Shown one piece after another: positions 9,159 to 18,652 of a DNA stretch of 64,000 nt (position 1 is the stretch's first letter; each line of letters begins with the position of its first letter). Source of the DNA: Dictyobacter formicarum (GTDB taxonomy: Bacteria > Chloroflexota > Ktedonobacteria > Ktedonobacterales > Ktedonobacteraceae); NCBI RefSeq assembly GCF_016587435.1, contig NZ_BNJJ01000018.1, positions 62,001 through 126,000 of the forward strand, read 5' to 3'. The notes beneath the pieces were generated by a model. The model made no database searches and was not told where the DNA came from. It was given only the letters and a program-made list of their open reading frames with translations. The translations under genes and the position numbers were made by a program.

Positions 9159-10991
9159 TCAAGCTGACGGTATGCTTACATAGGCAACGATAGCGTCTTT
9201 CCCGTTATATCCTTCGAACTTGATGTTCTGCTGTTGCATATATGCCCGTAGTGAAATGACGTTATTAGCGGCCACCTGCACTTGCAGTTGGTCAACTGGG
9301 AATACCAGGCGCAGATAGGTAGGGGGAGTGAGAGGTATAGCCTTGGTAGTGCTCGGTGTCAGCGTAAAAATATTGCGTTGAGAACCCTTATCAACTTGAC
9401 TTTTGATACTTTGTGTGCTGTCGTTGCTGCTGCTCGGTTCGATTGTGACGAAACACGGGGATGCATCTTGAATGAAGACGCTATTGCTGGCCGGGTCCAG
9501 GTTCAGGTGAAACCACAGCTCAAACTTAGGCGGGGAAGCGCTGAGTGTCGTAACCGTTACAAAGGGATGGGTAGGCAAGTTGATGATATCTGTGATAGAA
9601 AGCTGCGGAGGAGGGGCCACTGGATAGGCTGCAACGCTATAGATGGTAATGGTATTGGCGACACGATCATGTCCGACATATGCGAAGTTGAGTGCGTCAA
9701 GTGCAATTTGCAGGAGGCGTGGATTTACGCCCTGGTCGTCGCTGGTGGTGATAGCATTAAGTATGAAGGTAAGCGCGAGGCGTGCTTCTGATGGTATTGC
9801 TTCAGCTACTGTAATATCAAATACATTGCGTGTATTAGACACCGCCGAGACATTGCTAATAGTGCGCGTCGTATCTTCGCTCTGTATCTGCATCTGTGCC
9901 AGATCTCCTTTTGCGATTTGATGGATCTGCACTAGATCGGGGTGATGGACCCAGAGGCGCAATGTGTGGTTATCCCTTGCCTGCAACGTTGCAAACTCAC
10001 GCTCAGGCTCTGGTAGTTTGCTCTGTAGGATGGTTTCCTGTGCTAACTGTGTGTTCAGCAAGAAGGGACGTCCTTCATCATTCGCTTGTGCCGAGAGGAT
10101 TTGCCAGGCGGTGTTACTTGTAGTTCCTTTTTGGAGTATAAGGTCGATACTCGCCAGCAAGATAGCCGGATTGTCCACTGTAGCATTATTGTCTGGATTG
10201 AGCAGATCCGGATGCAGTTTGGGGCGCATCTCAGTAACCCAGACCGTAAAGATGCGATCTAGCGCTTCCCGTGCTCTGAAAGCGGGCAATTGTAAGAAAT
10301 CCTGAGAGAGTGTGCCAGGAAAGGCTTCGGGGCAGGGCTGATCTAGCTGGCGTATGTACTCGATGATTTTTTGCTCATCAGAAGCGCCGGTCTCGGGCAT
10401 GAGCCGTATCTGTGCCAGCAGCTGCGCAAAGCAATGTTCGGCATCCCAGGTAGCCATGCCAGGTTTTGTCCAGGTTAATTCGATGGTATAGGAATCATGG
10501 ATGCGCGATGCGGCCCTTTTCGTCTCGCTGCTGCATCCCTGTCCTGGGACGGGTACCAGGTCATCAGGGTATGCCTGATAGCTTGCAACGATATAGACGT
10601 GTCCGTTGCCATCAGCATCCAGGTGGCTAGCGACATGATTCAGATTGTTGGGGTCCTGGTCCTGTTTTGCCAGCCATGCCTGTAGATGAGCGCATAATGT
10701 ATTCCTGACCACAATCGAGCGGCCCCACTGGTCAATCGCCATACCAGGGTCTATGGTAATCTCCCGCTCGTTTGTATTATCACTCGGGGTTTGCAACGTC
10801 ACCTTCAGACCGGATACGGTACCGAAGCCATGCAACTCACGATTATAGAGATAGTTCTTCTCTAGAAAGTATTCTTGCTCCTGGCGAAATTCGTTAACAC
10901 CCAGGACAAGGCCGAATTCATAGTTGACCCTCTGGTCAGGGCTTAATACGCCATTAGCCAGTGATAGGCACTGTTGATTGATATCGTTCAT
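9159..10991 (-). CDS. eCIS baseplate-associated protein (610 aa)
   Basis: No enzyme domain was recognised. The N-terminal region (YEFGLVLGVNEFRQEQEYF, then LYNRELHGFGTVSGLKV) parallels the YFNGRLL region of the following lectin-like protein, so the two share a module that I infer docks to the baseplate. Proteins with this N-terminal pattern accompany many eCIS loci. The rest is probably beta-rich. An AGGAG site sits 7 nt before the ATG. The gene lies 27 nt after tail protein I and 16 nt before the lectin gene. Confidence 0.75.
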   Translation of the reverse strand: MNDINQQCLSLANGVLSPDQRVNYEFGLVLGVNEFRQEQEYFLEKNYLYNRELHGFGTVSGLKVTLQTPSDNTNEREITIDPGMAIDQWGRSIVVRNTLCAHLQAWLAKQDQDPNNLNHVASHLDADGNGHVYIVASYQAYPDDLVPVPGQGCSSETKRAASRIHDSYTIELTWTKPGMATWDAEHCFAQLLAQIRLMPETGASDEQKIIEYIRQLDQPCPEAFPGTLSQDFLQLPAFRAREALDRIFTVWVTEMRPKLHPDLLNPDNNATVDNPAILLASIDLILQKGTTSNTAWQILSAQANDEGRPFLLNTQLAQETILQSKLPEPEREFATLQARDNHTLRLWVHHPDLVQIHQIAKGDLAQMQIQSEDTTRTISNVSAVSNTRNVFDITVAEAIPSEARLALTFILNAITTSDDQGVNPRLLQIALDALNFAYVGHDRVANTITIYSVAAYPVAPPPQLSITDIINLPTHPFVTVTTLSASPPKFELWFHLNLDPASNSVFIQDASPCFVTIEPSSSNDSTQSIKSQVDKGSQRNIFTLTPSTTKAIPLTPPTYLRLVFPVDQLQVQVAANNVISLRAYMQQQNIKFEGYNGKDAIVAYVSIPSA

Positions 10992-11018
10992 GCTCTTGCT
11001 CCTCAGCGTTAGTTCTAT

Positions 11019-13523
11019 CTATGGGACTCGCTCTATAGTACCTGCATTGGGATTACTAACCGGGCCGCTATTCTGGTCCTTCTGTAGAAGGACCAGGCGT
11101 TCAATGAGATCAAAGGAAGAAGGAATCGCAAGGTAGTTATCGCCCAGGTAAGCGCTGCCGAGTTGTAGTGGCGTGAACCGTAGGCTCTCGCCCAGGTAGG
11201 TATCCACTCCAAGACGGACTTTACCGATGCGGAAGAGATCGCCGTATGGTTCCAACTCGAACTTGGTGTGTGCGGGTTTCTCCAGAGCAACGATACGTCT
11301 CACAAGCGCAAGCTGTTCCTCGTGAAGGTTATGTGGGAGGAACAGACTAAAACGATGCGCATATTCCTGTACAACCTCGGCAGTAAGTGGGGCTGATGGT
11401 TGTCTTCTCTCTTCAGAGAAAGAGGCAACCAGGTTGCCTACATCACGTGCCAGGAAGTGCTCCACAATGCGCACGTTTCCCCTGTTCGGGCCAGCGAAGT
11501 CGAATAGGGACTCATCTATCCTCTCATCTAGATACAGGCGCACAGCTATTTCAACACCTGGCACAGTGCCACGCCAGCGGTAGAGCTTATCCACGTGCTG
11601 GACCAGAAAGCGACGGCGCTGCTCGCTCCACAGCGGATCAAGAACCAGGTCAAACCAGCCTGCCAGCCAATCGAGTGTATCAGATGGCGTAGTACGGGGA
11701 TCAAATAATACGGCTGCCTGCTCAATTTTGTCTTCCAGATTGGTATAGATGCCTTCAAAATTTGCCAGCCAATGCTCCAGAAATGAAGCTGATACAGGAT
11801 TTTCGCGATACACTGCTGGCATGTAATGATCCAGGTAGGAAAAGCGTGGATACCATGCCCGCAAGGCTCGTATTGCAGGCGTAGAGCGCCCGGTGCCTTG
11901 AAGCGTCAGTTCAATTTGCAGGTAGCGACCATAGATTTCTTGAAAGAGCAGTTCCCATGTGCCCGTACGTTCCGCTACTGGTTGCATATCACTCCAGGGA
12001 TCATAATAGGGCAACTCTGCCCCACCGGAGCGTAGATACGGATCAGGTTGCTGATTCCAGCCAGCTTGTAACAGCAGCACAGGATCATCGGCAGCCCGCG
12101 CTCGTACGCGAATGCTGGTACCCTGCGGAATCTGCGCATCAAGAAAAAGACGGTGCCAGGTACAACCAGGAATAGTACTGTCGAATGGTTCTCCTGAAGT
12201 GGCTGTATCTGTTGCAAAGTGCAGCGGTGTCGTGAGTATAGCCAGACCAGCGTAATGGCACTCCGTATATGTATGTATGGGGACCCAGCGCTCTGCAAAG
12301 TCGTAGTATACCTGTCCATTGCTGGCGACGATAGCCTTACCATTCCAACTGCGCAAAGGTAGAAAGTCGCCCTGATCTATCAGCTTTGTGTCTGTGCGAT
12401 CCAGCACGAAAGCAAAAGCCTGTTTCCCTCCCTGGTCAGCTACATAAAGAATATGGCGTATATCTGATAAGCTTATAGCGCTTTGACAATCGCATCCTCG
12501 CTCCCGTATCTGACCGCCCGAAGACAGCATATTTACGTCGCTTTCAATATAGGCGAAATCGTGTCCCAGGACCGAGAAGCGAGCTGCAATACCCTCGCCG
12601 AGAGCAGGGTCCTGTGCTACTACTGCATCCTGTAGCGAATACATTGCTACCTGCTCTGCTCCCTGATATTCATAGATAACCGAGTAGCCCAGAGAGATAT
12701 CGGCATCAAGGATCAGAGTGTGCCCATGTGGTCCCGGCTCAATACTCACCGGGACACGTGGTCCACCGGTCAGCGCATAGCCGCCATAGAGCGGAGCTAT
12801 ATAAGCAACACGGCTACCAGGATCTACCGCTTGAAAGGATGACATCTGAGGGCTGATCGCATCCGCCAGCAGACGAAAATGCTCGTCGAGTATCCAGTAC
12901 ATCTGATGGTCACGGTCGAGGACCAGTACCCCACCTTCTGGAGTTGCGGCAAGGTCCCAGGGGGTAAACTCTGTGGTGTCAGGCCAGCGTAGCGGGAACG
13001 GAGGATTGCCACTCTGCAAGTCGAAAATGAGCAGCCCATGCCCGGTTACATTGCCTACAACCAGATAGCGCTGTGCTGTGATAGCGAGACTTCGCAGCAG
13101 GAGTGAAGCTGGCTGAGGCGGTTGACAGCTCATAAATGTTGCCTGGTTGCTGGCGATGCGCTCTTCATTATGTTCAGCACTCGTCCAGAACTGGAATGAG
13201 GCAGTTGCACCATTGGGAAGGCAGCGAATGCCGCTCTCATCCTGATCAATCCAATACCAGTTACCAGCGAGGTCTTGTGCGGCTCCTCGCCGTGTATTAA
13301 GCGCTAATGGCTGTGGTGTCTCGTTTGAGAACTGGCGAAATAATGGCACTTCACGCGCTAAACGCAGACTGGAGCTTGTATGATCCCACTCAAGAGGCGT
13401 GTAGGTCACGTTATGCCAGAGATTACTGAGCGTCTCGTTTTCTAGCAAACACTGGCTCCAATCATCGCAGCCATATAAGAGATGATATTTTGTACCATTA
13501 ACGTCCACGGCTTCACCTAACAC
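11019..13523 (-). CDS. eCIS baseplate wedge protein, phage tail protein I (Pvc12/gp7-like)
   Basis: This 834-aa protein is in the second baseplate-wedge position after the J/gp6 protein. The phage tail protein I region lies at about residues 575-700 (YLDHYMPAVYRENP, TLDWLAGWFDLVLDP, RRRFLVQHVDKLYRWRGT). The N-terminal about 550 residues look like a beta-propeller (repeated TPEGGVLVLDRD-type turns), as in several eCIS tail protein I fusions. The GTG start lies inside the stop of the upstream gene (GTGTTAG overlap), giving strong coupling. It is much longer than a simple tail protein I (about 200 aa) because of the propeller fusion. Confidence 0.88.
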   Translation of the reverse strand: MLGEAVDVNGTKYHLLYGCDDWSQCLLENETLSNLWHNVTYTPLEWDHTSSSLRLAREVPLFRQFSNETPQPLALNTRRGAAQDLAGNWYWIDQDESGIRCLPNGATASFQFWTSAEHNEERIASNQATFMSCQPPQPASLLLRSLAITAQRYLVVGNVTGHGLLIFDLQSGNPPFPLRWPDTTEFTPWDLAATPEGGVLVLDRDHQMYWILDEHFRLLADAISPQMSSFQAVDPGSRVAYIAPLYGGYALTGGPRVPVSIEPGPHGHTLILDADISLGYSVIYEYQGAEQVAMYSLQDAVVAQDPALGEGIAARFSVLGHDFAYIESDVNMLSSGGQIRERGCDCQSAISLSDIRHILYVADQGGKQAFAFVLDRTDTKLIDQGDFLPLRSWNGKAIVASNGQVYYDFAERWVPIHTYTECHYAGLAILTTPLHFATDTATSGEPFDSTIPGCTWHRLFLDAQIPQGTSIRVRARAADDPVLLLQAGWNQQPDPYLRSGGAELPYYDPWSDMQPVAERTGTWELLFQEIYGRYLQIELTLQGTGRSTPAIRALRAWYPRFSYLDHYMPAVYRENPVSASFLEHWLANFEGIYTNLEDKIEQAAVLFDPRTTPSDTLDWLAGWFDLVLDPLWSEQRRRFLVQHVDKLYRWRGTVPGVEIAVRLYLDERIDESLFDFAGPNRGNVRIVEHFLARDVGNLVASFSEERRQPSAPLTAEVVQEYAHRFSLFLPHNLHEEQLALVRRIVALEKPAHTKFELEPYGDLFRIGKVRLGVDTYLGESLRFTPLQLGSAYLGDNYLAIPSSFDLIERLVLLQKDQNSGPVSNPNAGTIERVP

Positions 13524-15853
13524 TTCTGCGGTAACACTGGTACCGGAATCACATTGACCGGCGTAACAGTAGTTTGGCCTAACAATGCCTGAAGATCCTC
13601 CGCTGTCCCTTCACGCACGTTGATTCCAACTACCCTGGGCAATTGTAGCCCCAGGAGAGGGATACGCTCTACATCCGTTGGTATTGCCGAATCAGCGGTA
13701 ACGATGCCTAGCTTAATTGAGTCGATATAGCGGACTCCTGCCACCCGTGTGACGATGGCCTCTAAATCCTGCCGCCGCACTTCTGTACCGAGCGGCCAGC
13801 CAGTTCCATAGAGCTGTGTCAAGTTTCCCGGCACGGCCCCGGTAGAGGAAGTTGTACCCATTGCAGTTGAGGTTACGGGAAGACCTCCCGTGAGCGGTGA
13901 TAAGTAGGAGAGCAGCGCCGTTCGAACGTTACCCTGCACGGCCTCGCGCATTTGACCAGGCATTGTTACAGTGCCCACTGATATCCATATGGGTATGTAT
14001 TGAGGACCGCGCACATACACCTCAGTTGTCACAAGACGGCGCGGGTTGAGCCAATTGCACACAGCATTAAGGAATAGGCGATCAGGCACAGGTGCATCGG
14101 GTTGCACCTGATCAAATTTAGGAATGACCATGATAGTGATAGTGCCAGGCCAGGTCTGATCGGGAAAGTTGCTATCAAACTGCTCAGGGTTGAAGAGAGG
14201 CAGTACCTCTACTCGACCCATAGTAACGCCCGGCGTACGTAGTGTGATATCGCGAAAATCATCTACGGTTACCAGGCGATCACGATGCCGCAGGTAGCGA
14301 GAGATATTGCGTTCGCCATCTGTAACGCTTTCACCAGCTTGCGCCCCCCAGGTTGGCAAAGCATTGGTTACCTTGAAGCCGCCTGGCAGCGCTGCGCATT
14401 TATTAATCGCTCCTATCGCAACCTGGCCGTCAGGTCCGCCACCGTACTCATACGAGACACGAATAGTTTTTCCCAGTGGCGGGCGTTTGCCGTGCAGACC
14501 ACTGCCAAAGCTGATCTGCCCTGCTTCTGGATCGAGGGTATAGACCTGATCGGTAGGACTGGCTGCATAGAGATCGTCGGTAAGGCTCCATGTTTCCCAA
14601 TTATTGTTGGCATTTTGCACCTCTAATACAAACGTGTTGCCCATATCACCAGTGTTCGGCTCCATAATAACGGGTGTATTCACTACCTTGAACGTCTGAT
14701 CAGGTGCTCCGGTGCCTACTCCCAGTACCTCATTGTCAATCTTCAGTGCCTGGATGACCCGCGCTGCATTGGCACCAACCCATGTCAAATGCGCTTGTTG
14801 CTGCATTCCCGTACTGCCATTGAGCGAGTCCTGTGGACCAGGGAGGCGAATGCGTATCCAGGTTGCTATGCGCTGCGCTAGTAATTTGTCTTCTACCAGT
14901 GGTGGGTAGTCACCCGTGCCCTCCTCTGTGGGAGCGTAATTCCAGAGCACAAGCTGCTTATACTCAGGAAGTCTGAATTGTACGATGCCTGGTTCCTCCA
15001 ACACATTGTCTGCATAGTCGAGGGTCAGACGCACATATTTCGCCGGACCCATGCCACTGCCAGGATGAGCGGGATCTGGATCAGGTGCGGCGATCTCAAA
15101 GATCAGGCCGGGATCACGAACGGACCTGGCGGATTGAGAGGTTGCTGGAGAAAGGACTTGCTCTGTGCTTTTGGGCGTGGGGAAGATACCCAATGTAAGG
15201 GTTTTGCCTGCAATAGCTGCACGTACATCACTAAGAGCAACGTTCTGTGGCCCTACCAACGCTACCCATAACGAACGGTCAAGTGTACCATGTATATGGT
15301 CATCCAGGTCTACCGAGGGCAGAGGCTTACCAATCTCAGGTGAATCTAGCTGTTTGGCCTGGTAAAAGGTTAACTGATCGGAAGGCTGCTCAACAAATGC
15401 ACTGAAGAGCGAGAGATACTGCTGTTGCGTTCTTTTATCAAGGTCGTTCTGCGGCTGCTTATAAAACGCTGCTGTAGTGACTGGGAGGATACATACAGGG
15501 GTGCGGGTACGGAAAGCAATGTTGTTGGCGTGTACAACCTGACCAGCGGTTAGAGGCCAGGAGCGTAGAGGGCCACGCTCATTGATGAAACTGACAAAGC
15601 CACTTCCAGCCGATGCCGGCTGCAAACCAATGCCCAGAAGTGAGAGAAACTTGCGCCGGTTTGCTTCTGGAATACGATTGCTGCGGTAGAGCAGGTTTTC
15701 CGTCATAAAAGCAAAGAGTCGCACAAGTGTGATACCGGGATCGCTCTCATTAAAATTCGTCCACAGTGGTGTATGTACTGGGATGCGCGCTTTCGCTTCT
15801 TCGAACAGTTGCTCGAAACTACGATCATCAAGTTGTATCGGTTCTATCGGCAT
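13517..15853 (-). CDS. eCIS baseplate J/gp6-like wedge protein (Pvc11-like)
   Basis: The baseplate J family forms the inner ring of the contractile baseplate and links sheath to hub. Family hallmarks are visible: an N-terminal PLWTNFNESDPGITLVRLFA segment, a mid-protein DGERNISRYLRHRDRLVTVDD segment, and the conserved PGVTMGRVEVLP turn. I chose ATG at 15853 over an upstream frame start because GGGAGAAG lies 4 nt before it, which gives 778 aa. The gene is coupled to the downstream tail protein I gene by overlap and follows gp25 by 18 nt. Confidence 0.9.
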   Translation of the reverse strand: MPIEPIQLDDRSFEQLFEEAKARIPVHTPLWTNFNESDPGITLVRLFAFMTENLLYRSNRIPEANRRKFLSLLGIGLQPASAGSGFVSFINERGPLRSWPLTAGQVVHANNIAFRTRTPVCILPVTTAAFYKQPQNDLDKRTQQQYLSLFSAFVEQPSDQLTFYQAKQLDSPEIGKPLPSVDLDDHIHGTLDRSLWVALVGPQNVALSDVRAAIAGKTLTLGIFPTPKSTEQVLSPATSQSARSVRDPGLIFEIAAPDPDPAHPGSGMGPAKYVRLTLDYADNVLEEPGIVQFRLPEYKQLVLWNYAPTEEGTGDYPPLVEDKLLAQRIATWIRIRLPGPQDSLNGSTGMQQQAHLTWVGANAARVIQALKIDNEVLGVGTGAPDQTFKVVNTPVIMEPNTGDMGNTFVLEVQNANNNWETWSLTDDLYAASPTDQVYTLDPEAGQISFGSGLHGKRPPLGKTIRVSYEYGGGPDGQVAIGAINKCAALPGGFKVTNALPTWGAQAGESVTDGERNISRYLRHRDRLVTVDDFRDITLRTPGVTMGRVEVLPLFNPEQFDSNFPDQTWPGTITIMVIPKFDQVQPDAPVPDRLFLNAVCNWLNPRRLVTTEVYVRGPQYIPIWISVGTVTMPGQMREAVQGNVRTALLSYLSPLTGGLPVTSTAMGTTSSTGAVPGNLTQLYGTGWPLGTEVRRQDLEAIVTRVAGVRYIDSIKLGIVTADSAIPTDVERIPLLGLQLPRVVGINVREGTAEDLQALLGQTTVTPVNVIPVPVLPQKC

Positions 15854-15871
15854 GTATCTTCTCCCTTGCAC

Positions 15872-16267
15872 TTATACTTGTTGCATAAAGGTCAGGTTGA
15901 GTTGTTCCCGTTTCTGTATGGCAATCAGTGTGTAATAGATAGCGATATCGACAGCGCGTTGATCGGCTGGATTGACACTGACGTGAATATCGTTGAGCGC
16001 CACACGCGGTTCCCAGCGTATGATGGCGCGTTTTACTTCTTCCTGGATCAGACGTAAGGTGCTCGTGTTGTTTGGCTCGAAAAGATAGCGATCCAGTCCA
16101 CAACCGAAATCAGGTTGCAGCACACGTTCGCCAGGTCGCGTACACAGGATAATACAGATCGATTCGCGTACATTCGACTCCCCTGACGACCAAAGCATTT
16201 GCCCATTTGGCCCCACCTGGGGAGGGAAGCCCAGACTGCGTCCATATAGATCTGCTGAATTTGTCAT
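15872..16267 (-). CDS. eCIS baseplate protein GPW/gp25 family (Pvc9-like)
   Basis: This 131-aa protein has the typical gp25 pattern: LGFPPQVGPNGQMLWSSG at the start, the conserved RPGERVLQPDFGCGLDRYLFE core, and the EPRVALNDIHVSV strand near the end. gp25 is the lysozyme-like wedge piece that nucleates the sheath. The start at 16267 has GGAGAAG 6 nt upstream; an alternative TTG five codons earlier overlaps that site and is unlikely. It is followed directly by the J/gp6 gene. No separate PAAR tip gene lies between them, unlike the Afp/PVC order. Confidence 0.92.
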   Translation of the reverse strand: MTNSADLYGRSLGFPPQVGPNGQMLWSSGESNVRESICIILCTRPGERVLQPDFGCGLDRYLFEPNNTSTLRLIQEEVKRAIIRWEPRVALNDIHVSVNPADQRAVDIAIYYTLIAIQKREQLNLTFMQQV

Positions 16268-16291
16268 GATAATCTTCTCCAACTTCTAGTG

Positions 16292-17914
16292 CTACTTCGA
16301 CCTGGGCAACGGGAAACAAATTCTGATAAAAGGCAACCACCAGAAGATAATATTGAATAATAACAGGAAGAGAAACATTACGATAAAAGCAACTAGCGTA
16401 ATGATGGGAAGGGAAAATGAGCAGATCATGGCGACGCTTGCGCCAGTTCCTAATAAGCCACTACCCTGGAGCATCCCAGTATGCACTCTATTGATTACGT
16501 CGTTTAGTTCTGGCGTCATCTGCATACCGACGCCTCGTTTAAACTGGCGCAGGTCTTTAAGTTTGATGCTGGGAAGCTCAATACGAATAGGCCGTGCAGG
16601 TGCACGGGGGTCGAGAGGTTTAGCGAAAGTGAAACTGGCTCCTGGCTCGCTGACAATCGGCTCATAACAGGGACCACGTTCATAGAGCAAGCGCAGAAAG
16701 TAGATATCTCCACCCGGAGGATCATTCTTGAGTAGATCTTTTACTTCAGGGGGTATGTTTATTGGCCTCCCGGCTTCTTTGATGGCTCGGCAAAATGCGC
16801 CATAGAGATTGAGATTGTTTATGCTGGACGTATCCAGGTAAGATGAAGGTATGATCTGCGTGCGGTTAGCTGGCTGATTGCTATCTTGTTTATAGACAGG
16901 GTTGAGCAGGTAGTTATTATCCGGCAGATCATCCAGGCCTTGTGCCACGGCTAATTTGTCACGAAGATTGTATAAAGCGTCGGCCAGTGTAATCATGTGG
17001 TTGGCATTGCTGGGTAGGGAATTGGCTATATAGATGCTGTACAACTCGCTAAATAGCCCTTTGCGCTCAGTCATCCCGTTAAGGCTGGAACCGTCAGTAC
17101 CCAGAGCATTCAAGACTTCGGGTAAGAAACGTTGTAAGCAATCTCCCATGTCAAGGATCAAGTACAGGCTTATTTGCCGCAGCAGTTCGGGGTCTGAAAG
17201 CGGCTCAGGTTTAAGCGTATTCCCTGGACTCTGGTCAGGATTCGTTACGTACAGCATGCGCCATGCACCAATCACGCGTGTGGCAATTTCATCGAAGCGC
17301 GGATCACCCACTGTCGCATTCGTTATTTCCTGTTGGATATCCGCTATCGCATTTGCAGCCGGGTCAAGGTATTTCTCACGACTGCTCACGGAGACGTAGC
17401 CATAGTAGATTGTGCGTGGATCGCTGCCTGCTTGCGATTGAGCCTGTACAGGATGCAGAGGGAGACGTTGCTCATCTGGCAGAACGGCAACAGGACTATT
17501 ATGTGCATCTAGTAAAGGTTGCCACCCTTTCCGAGAACCGTCGTTAATCCAGCCGTGTTCCTGACCATTAATCATTCTGCGCAGCACAAAAGATGTGCTT
17601 TCACCGTTTTTGCGTACAACCGTGTGATCGGGTAGACCCCAGAGGCGACATACCAGCGAACCTAGTACGAGATAGTAGCGCTGGTGCATCGGCTGGTACA
17701 GTTTGAGTACTCCTGATGCATCCTTATCCTGTGGCCCATTCAATGTGAGAGGGGTTTCGCCCGCCATCATAGAGAGAAAGTCGCGCAAGAAGTTATCGGT
17801 GGCGAACTCGGCCAGGTAAGGTCTGGTCATATCCTGGTCTGTAACTCCCCATAGCAGCGCTGGTTTGAGCCATCTGGTCGTGGTAACTGTCTGTGTGGGG
17901 CTTTGTATGGTCAT
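16292..17914 (-). CDS. eCIS-locus protein with C-terminal membrane segment
   Basis: This 540-aa protein from the ATG at 17914 is of unknown family; the longer frame would overlap the upstream spike gene. Most of it is soluble and mixed. The last 45 or so residues are strongly hydrophobic (LPIITLVAFIVMFLFLLLF, then NIIFWWLPFIRICF) and end in a short basic tail (PRSK), consistent with one long or two short transmembrane helices. It sits between spike and gp25, at the heart of the baseplate genes. I infer a membrane anchor or membrane-acting partner of the particle, comparable in idea to the membrane protein CisA of Streptomyces or the anchored baseplates of cyanobacterial systems. Homology to these is not shown. 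Confidence 0.75.
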   Translation of the reverse strand: MTIQSPTQTVTTTRWLKPALLWGVTDQDMTRPYLAEFATDNFLRDFLSMMAGETPLTLNGPQDKDASGVLKLYQPMHQRYYLVLGSLVCRLWGLPDHTVVRKNGESTSFVLRRMINGQEHGWINDGSRKGWQPLLDAHNSPVAVLPDEQRLPLHPVQAQSQAGSDPRTIYYGYVSVSSREKYLDPAANAIADIQQEITNATVGDPRFDEIATRVIGAWRMLYVTNPDQSPGNTLKPEPLSDPELLRQISLYLILDMGDCLQRFLPEVLNALGTDGSSLNGMTERKGLFSELYSIYIANSLPSNANHMITLADALYNLRDKLAVAQGLDDLPDNNYLLNPVYKQDSNQPANRTQIIPSSYLDTSSINNLNLYGAFCRAIKEAGRPINIPPEVKDLLKNDPPGGDIYFLRLLYERGPCYEPIVSEPGASFTFAKPLDPRAPARPIRIELPSIKLKDLRQFKRGVGMQMTPELNDVINRVHTGMLQGSGLLGTGASVAMICSFSLPIITLVAFIVMFLFLLLFNIIFWWLPFIRICFPLPRSK

Positions 17915-17936
17915 ACTTTGCACCGTGGCCTTCTCC

Positions 17937-18641
17937 TTACCAGATATTGCCAGCGCCGGGGGTATAGCTAGAACTGACAACTGCATTGGTGATCAACGTA
18001 TCACACTGCACTACTCCGCTGAACTGCGACATACCTGCACTGACTGTGACCAGGCCAGCCTCAATTTTTGCGGTGCTGGCCGAAAGTGAAATCTCCGAGG
18101 TTGCGATTACAGTGATGCCTCCTGCATCCAGCCTGATGGAGTTGCCATTGCTATCTTCCGCAAGTAGGGAGTTATCGGTGTCATTAAGAATGATTGATTG
18201 ACCATTGGGCGTTTCCAGGCGCAGCTTGACAGCTCCTACGGTATCGTCCAGCGTAATACGTACCCCCTGGCGCGAGAGGATTGTTTTGATATTGTTATCC
18301 CCTGCGCTATCCATCCTTTCCGGTGGCACATCAGCACCGTTCCATAACGAGCCGATGATATAGGGGCGGCGCGGATTTCCTCCCTCAAAGGCGACCAGTA
18401 CTTCGTCGTTGACCTCGGGTACAAACCAGGTACCACGGTTATTGCCTGCCATGAGCGTTGCGAGGCGAGCCCACGCTTCGTATCTGCTGCCTTTTCCATC
18501 TGGTGCCCAGGGCAGACCTACTTTGACTCGCCCCTGCGTTTCGGGATCCATGATATCAAGTACAAGTGCTGGATAAACTCCGTAGAACAGACCTCCCGGC
18601 CCGACTGCTGCTCGCTCCAGATTGGAAGAGTCCAGATTCAT
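17937..18641 (-). CDS. eCIS spike, gp5/VgrG OB-fold and needle half
   Basis: This 234-aa protein begins with a gp5/baseplate-V OB fold: GGLFYGVYPALVLDIMDPE, GRVKVGLPW, then PEVNDEVLVAFEGGNPRRP and IIGSLWNG. It continues into a short beta-repeat needle (LRLETPNGQSIILNDTDN, SIRLDAGGITV). This is the C-terminal half of a Pvc8/VgrG spike. The N-terminal hub half is the preceding separate gene, 11 nt upstream. An AGGGG site lies 7 nt before ATG. Confidence 0.9.
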   Translation of the reverse strand: MNLDSSNLERAAVGPGGLFYGVYPALVLDIMDPETQGRVKVGLPWAPDGKGSRYEAWARLATLMAGNNRGTWFVPEVNDEVLVAFEGGNPRRPYIIGSLWNGADVPPERMDSAGDNNIKTILSRQGVRITLDDTVGAVKLRLETPNGQSIILNDTDNSLLAEDSNGNSIRLDAGGITVIATSEISLSASTAKIEAGLVTVSAGMSQFSGVVQCDTLITNAVVSSSYTPGAGNIW

Positions 18642-18652
18642 ACATATACCCC

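Noticed and set aside
15872..16282. Longer gp25 start at a TTG (16282)
   Set aside because: It overlaps the Shine-Dalgarno of the ATG at 16267 and adds five non-conserved residues.
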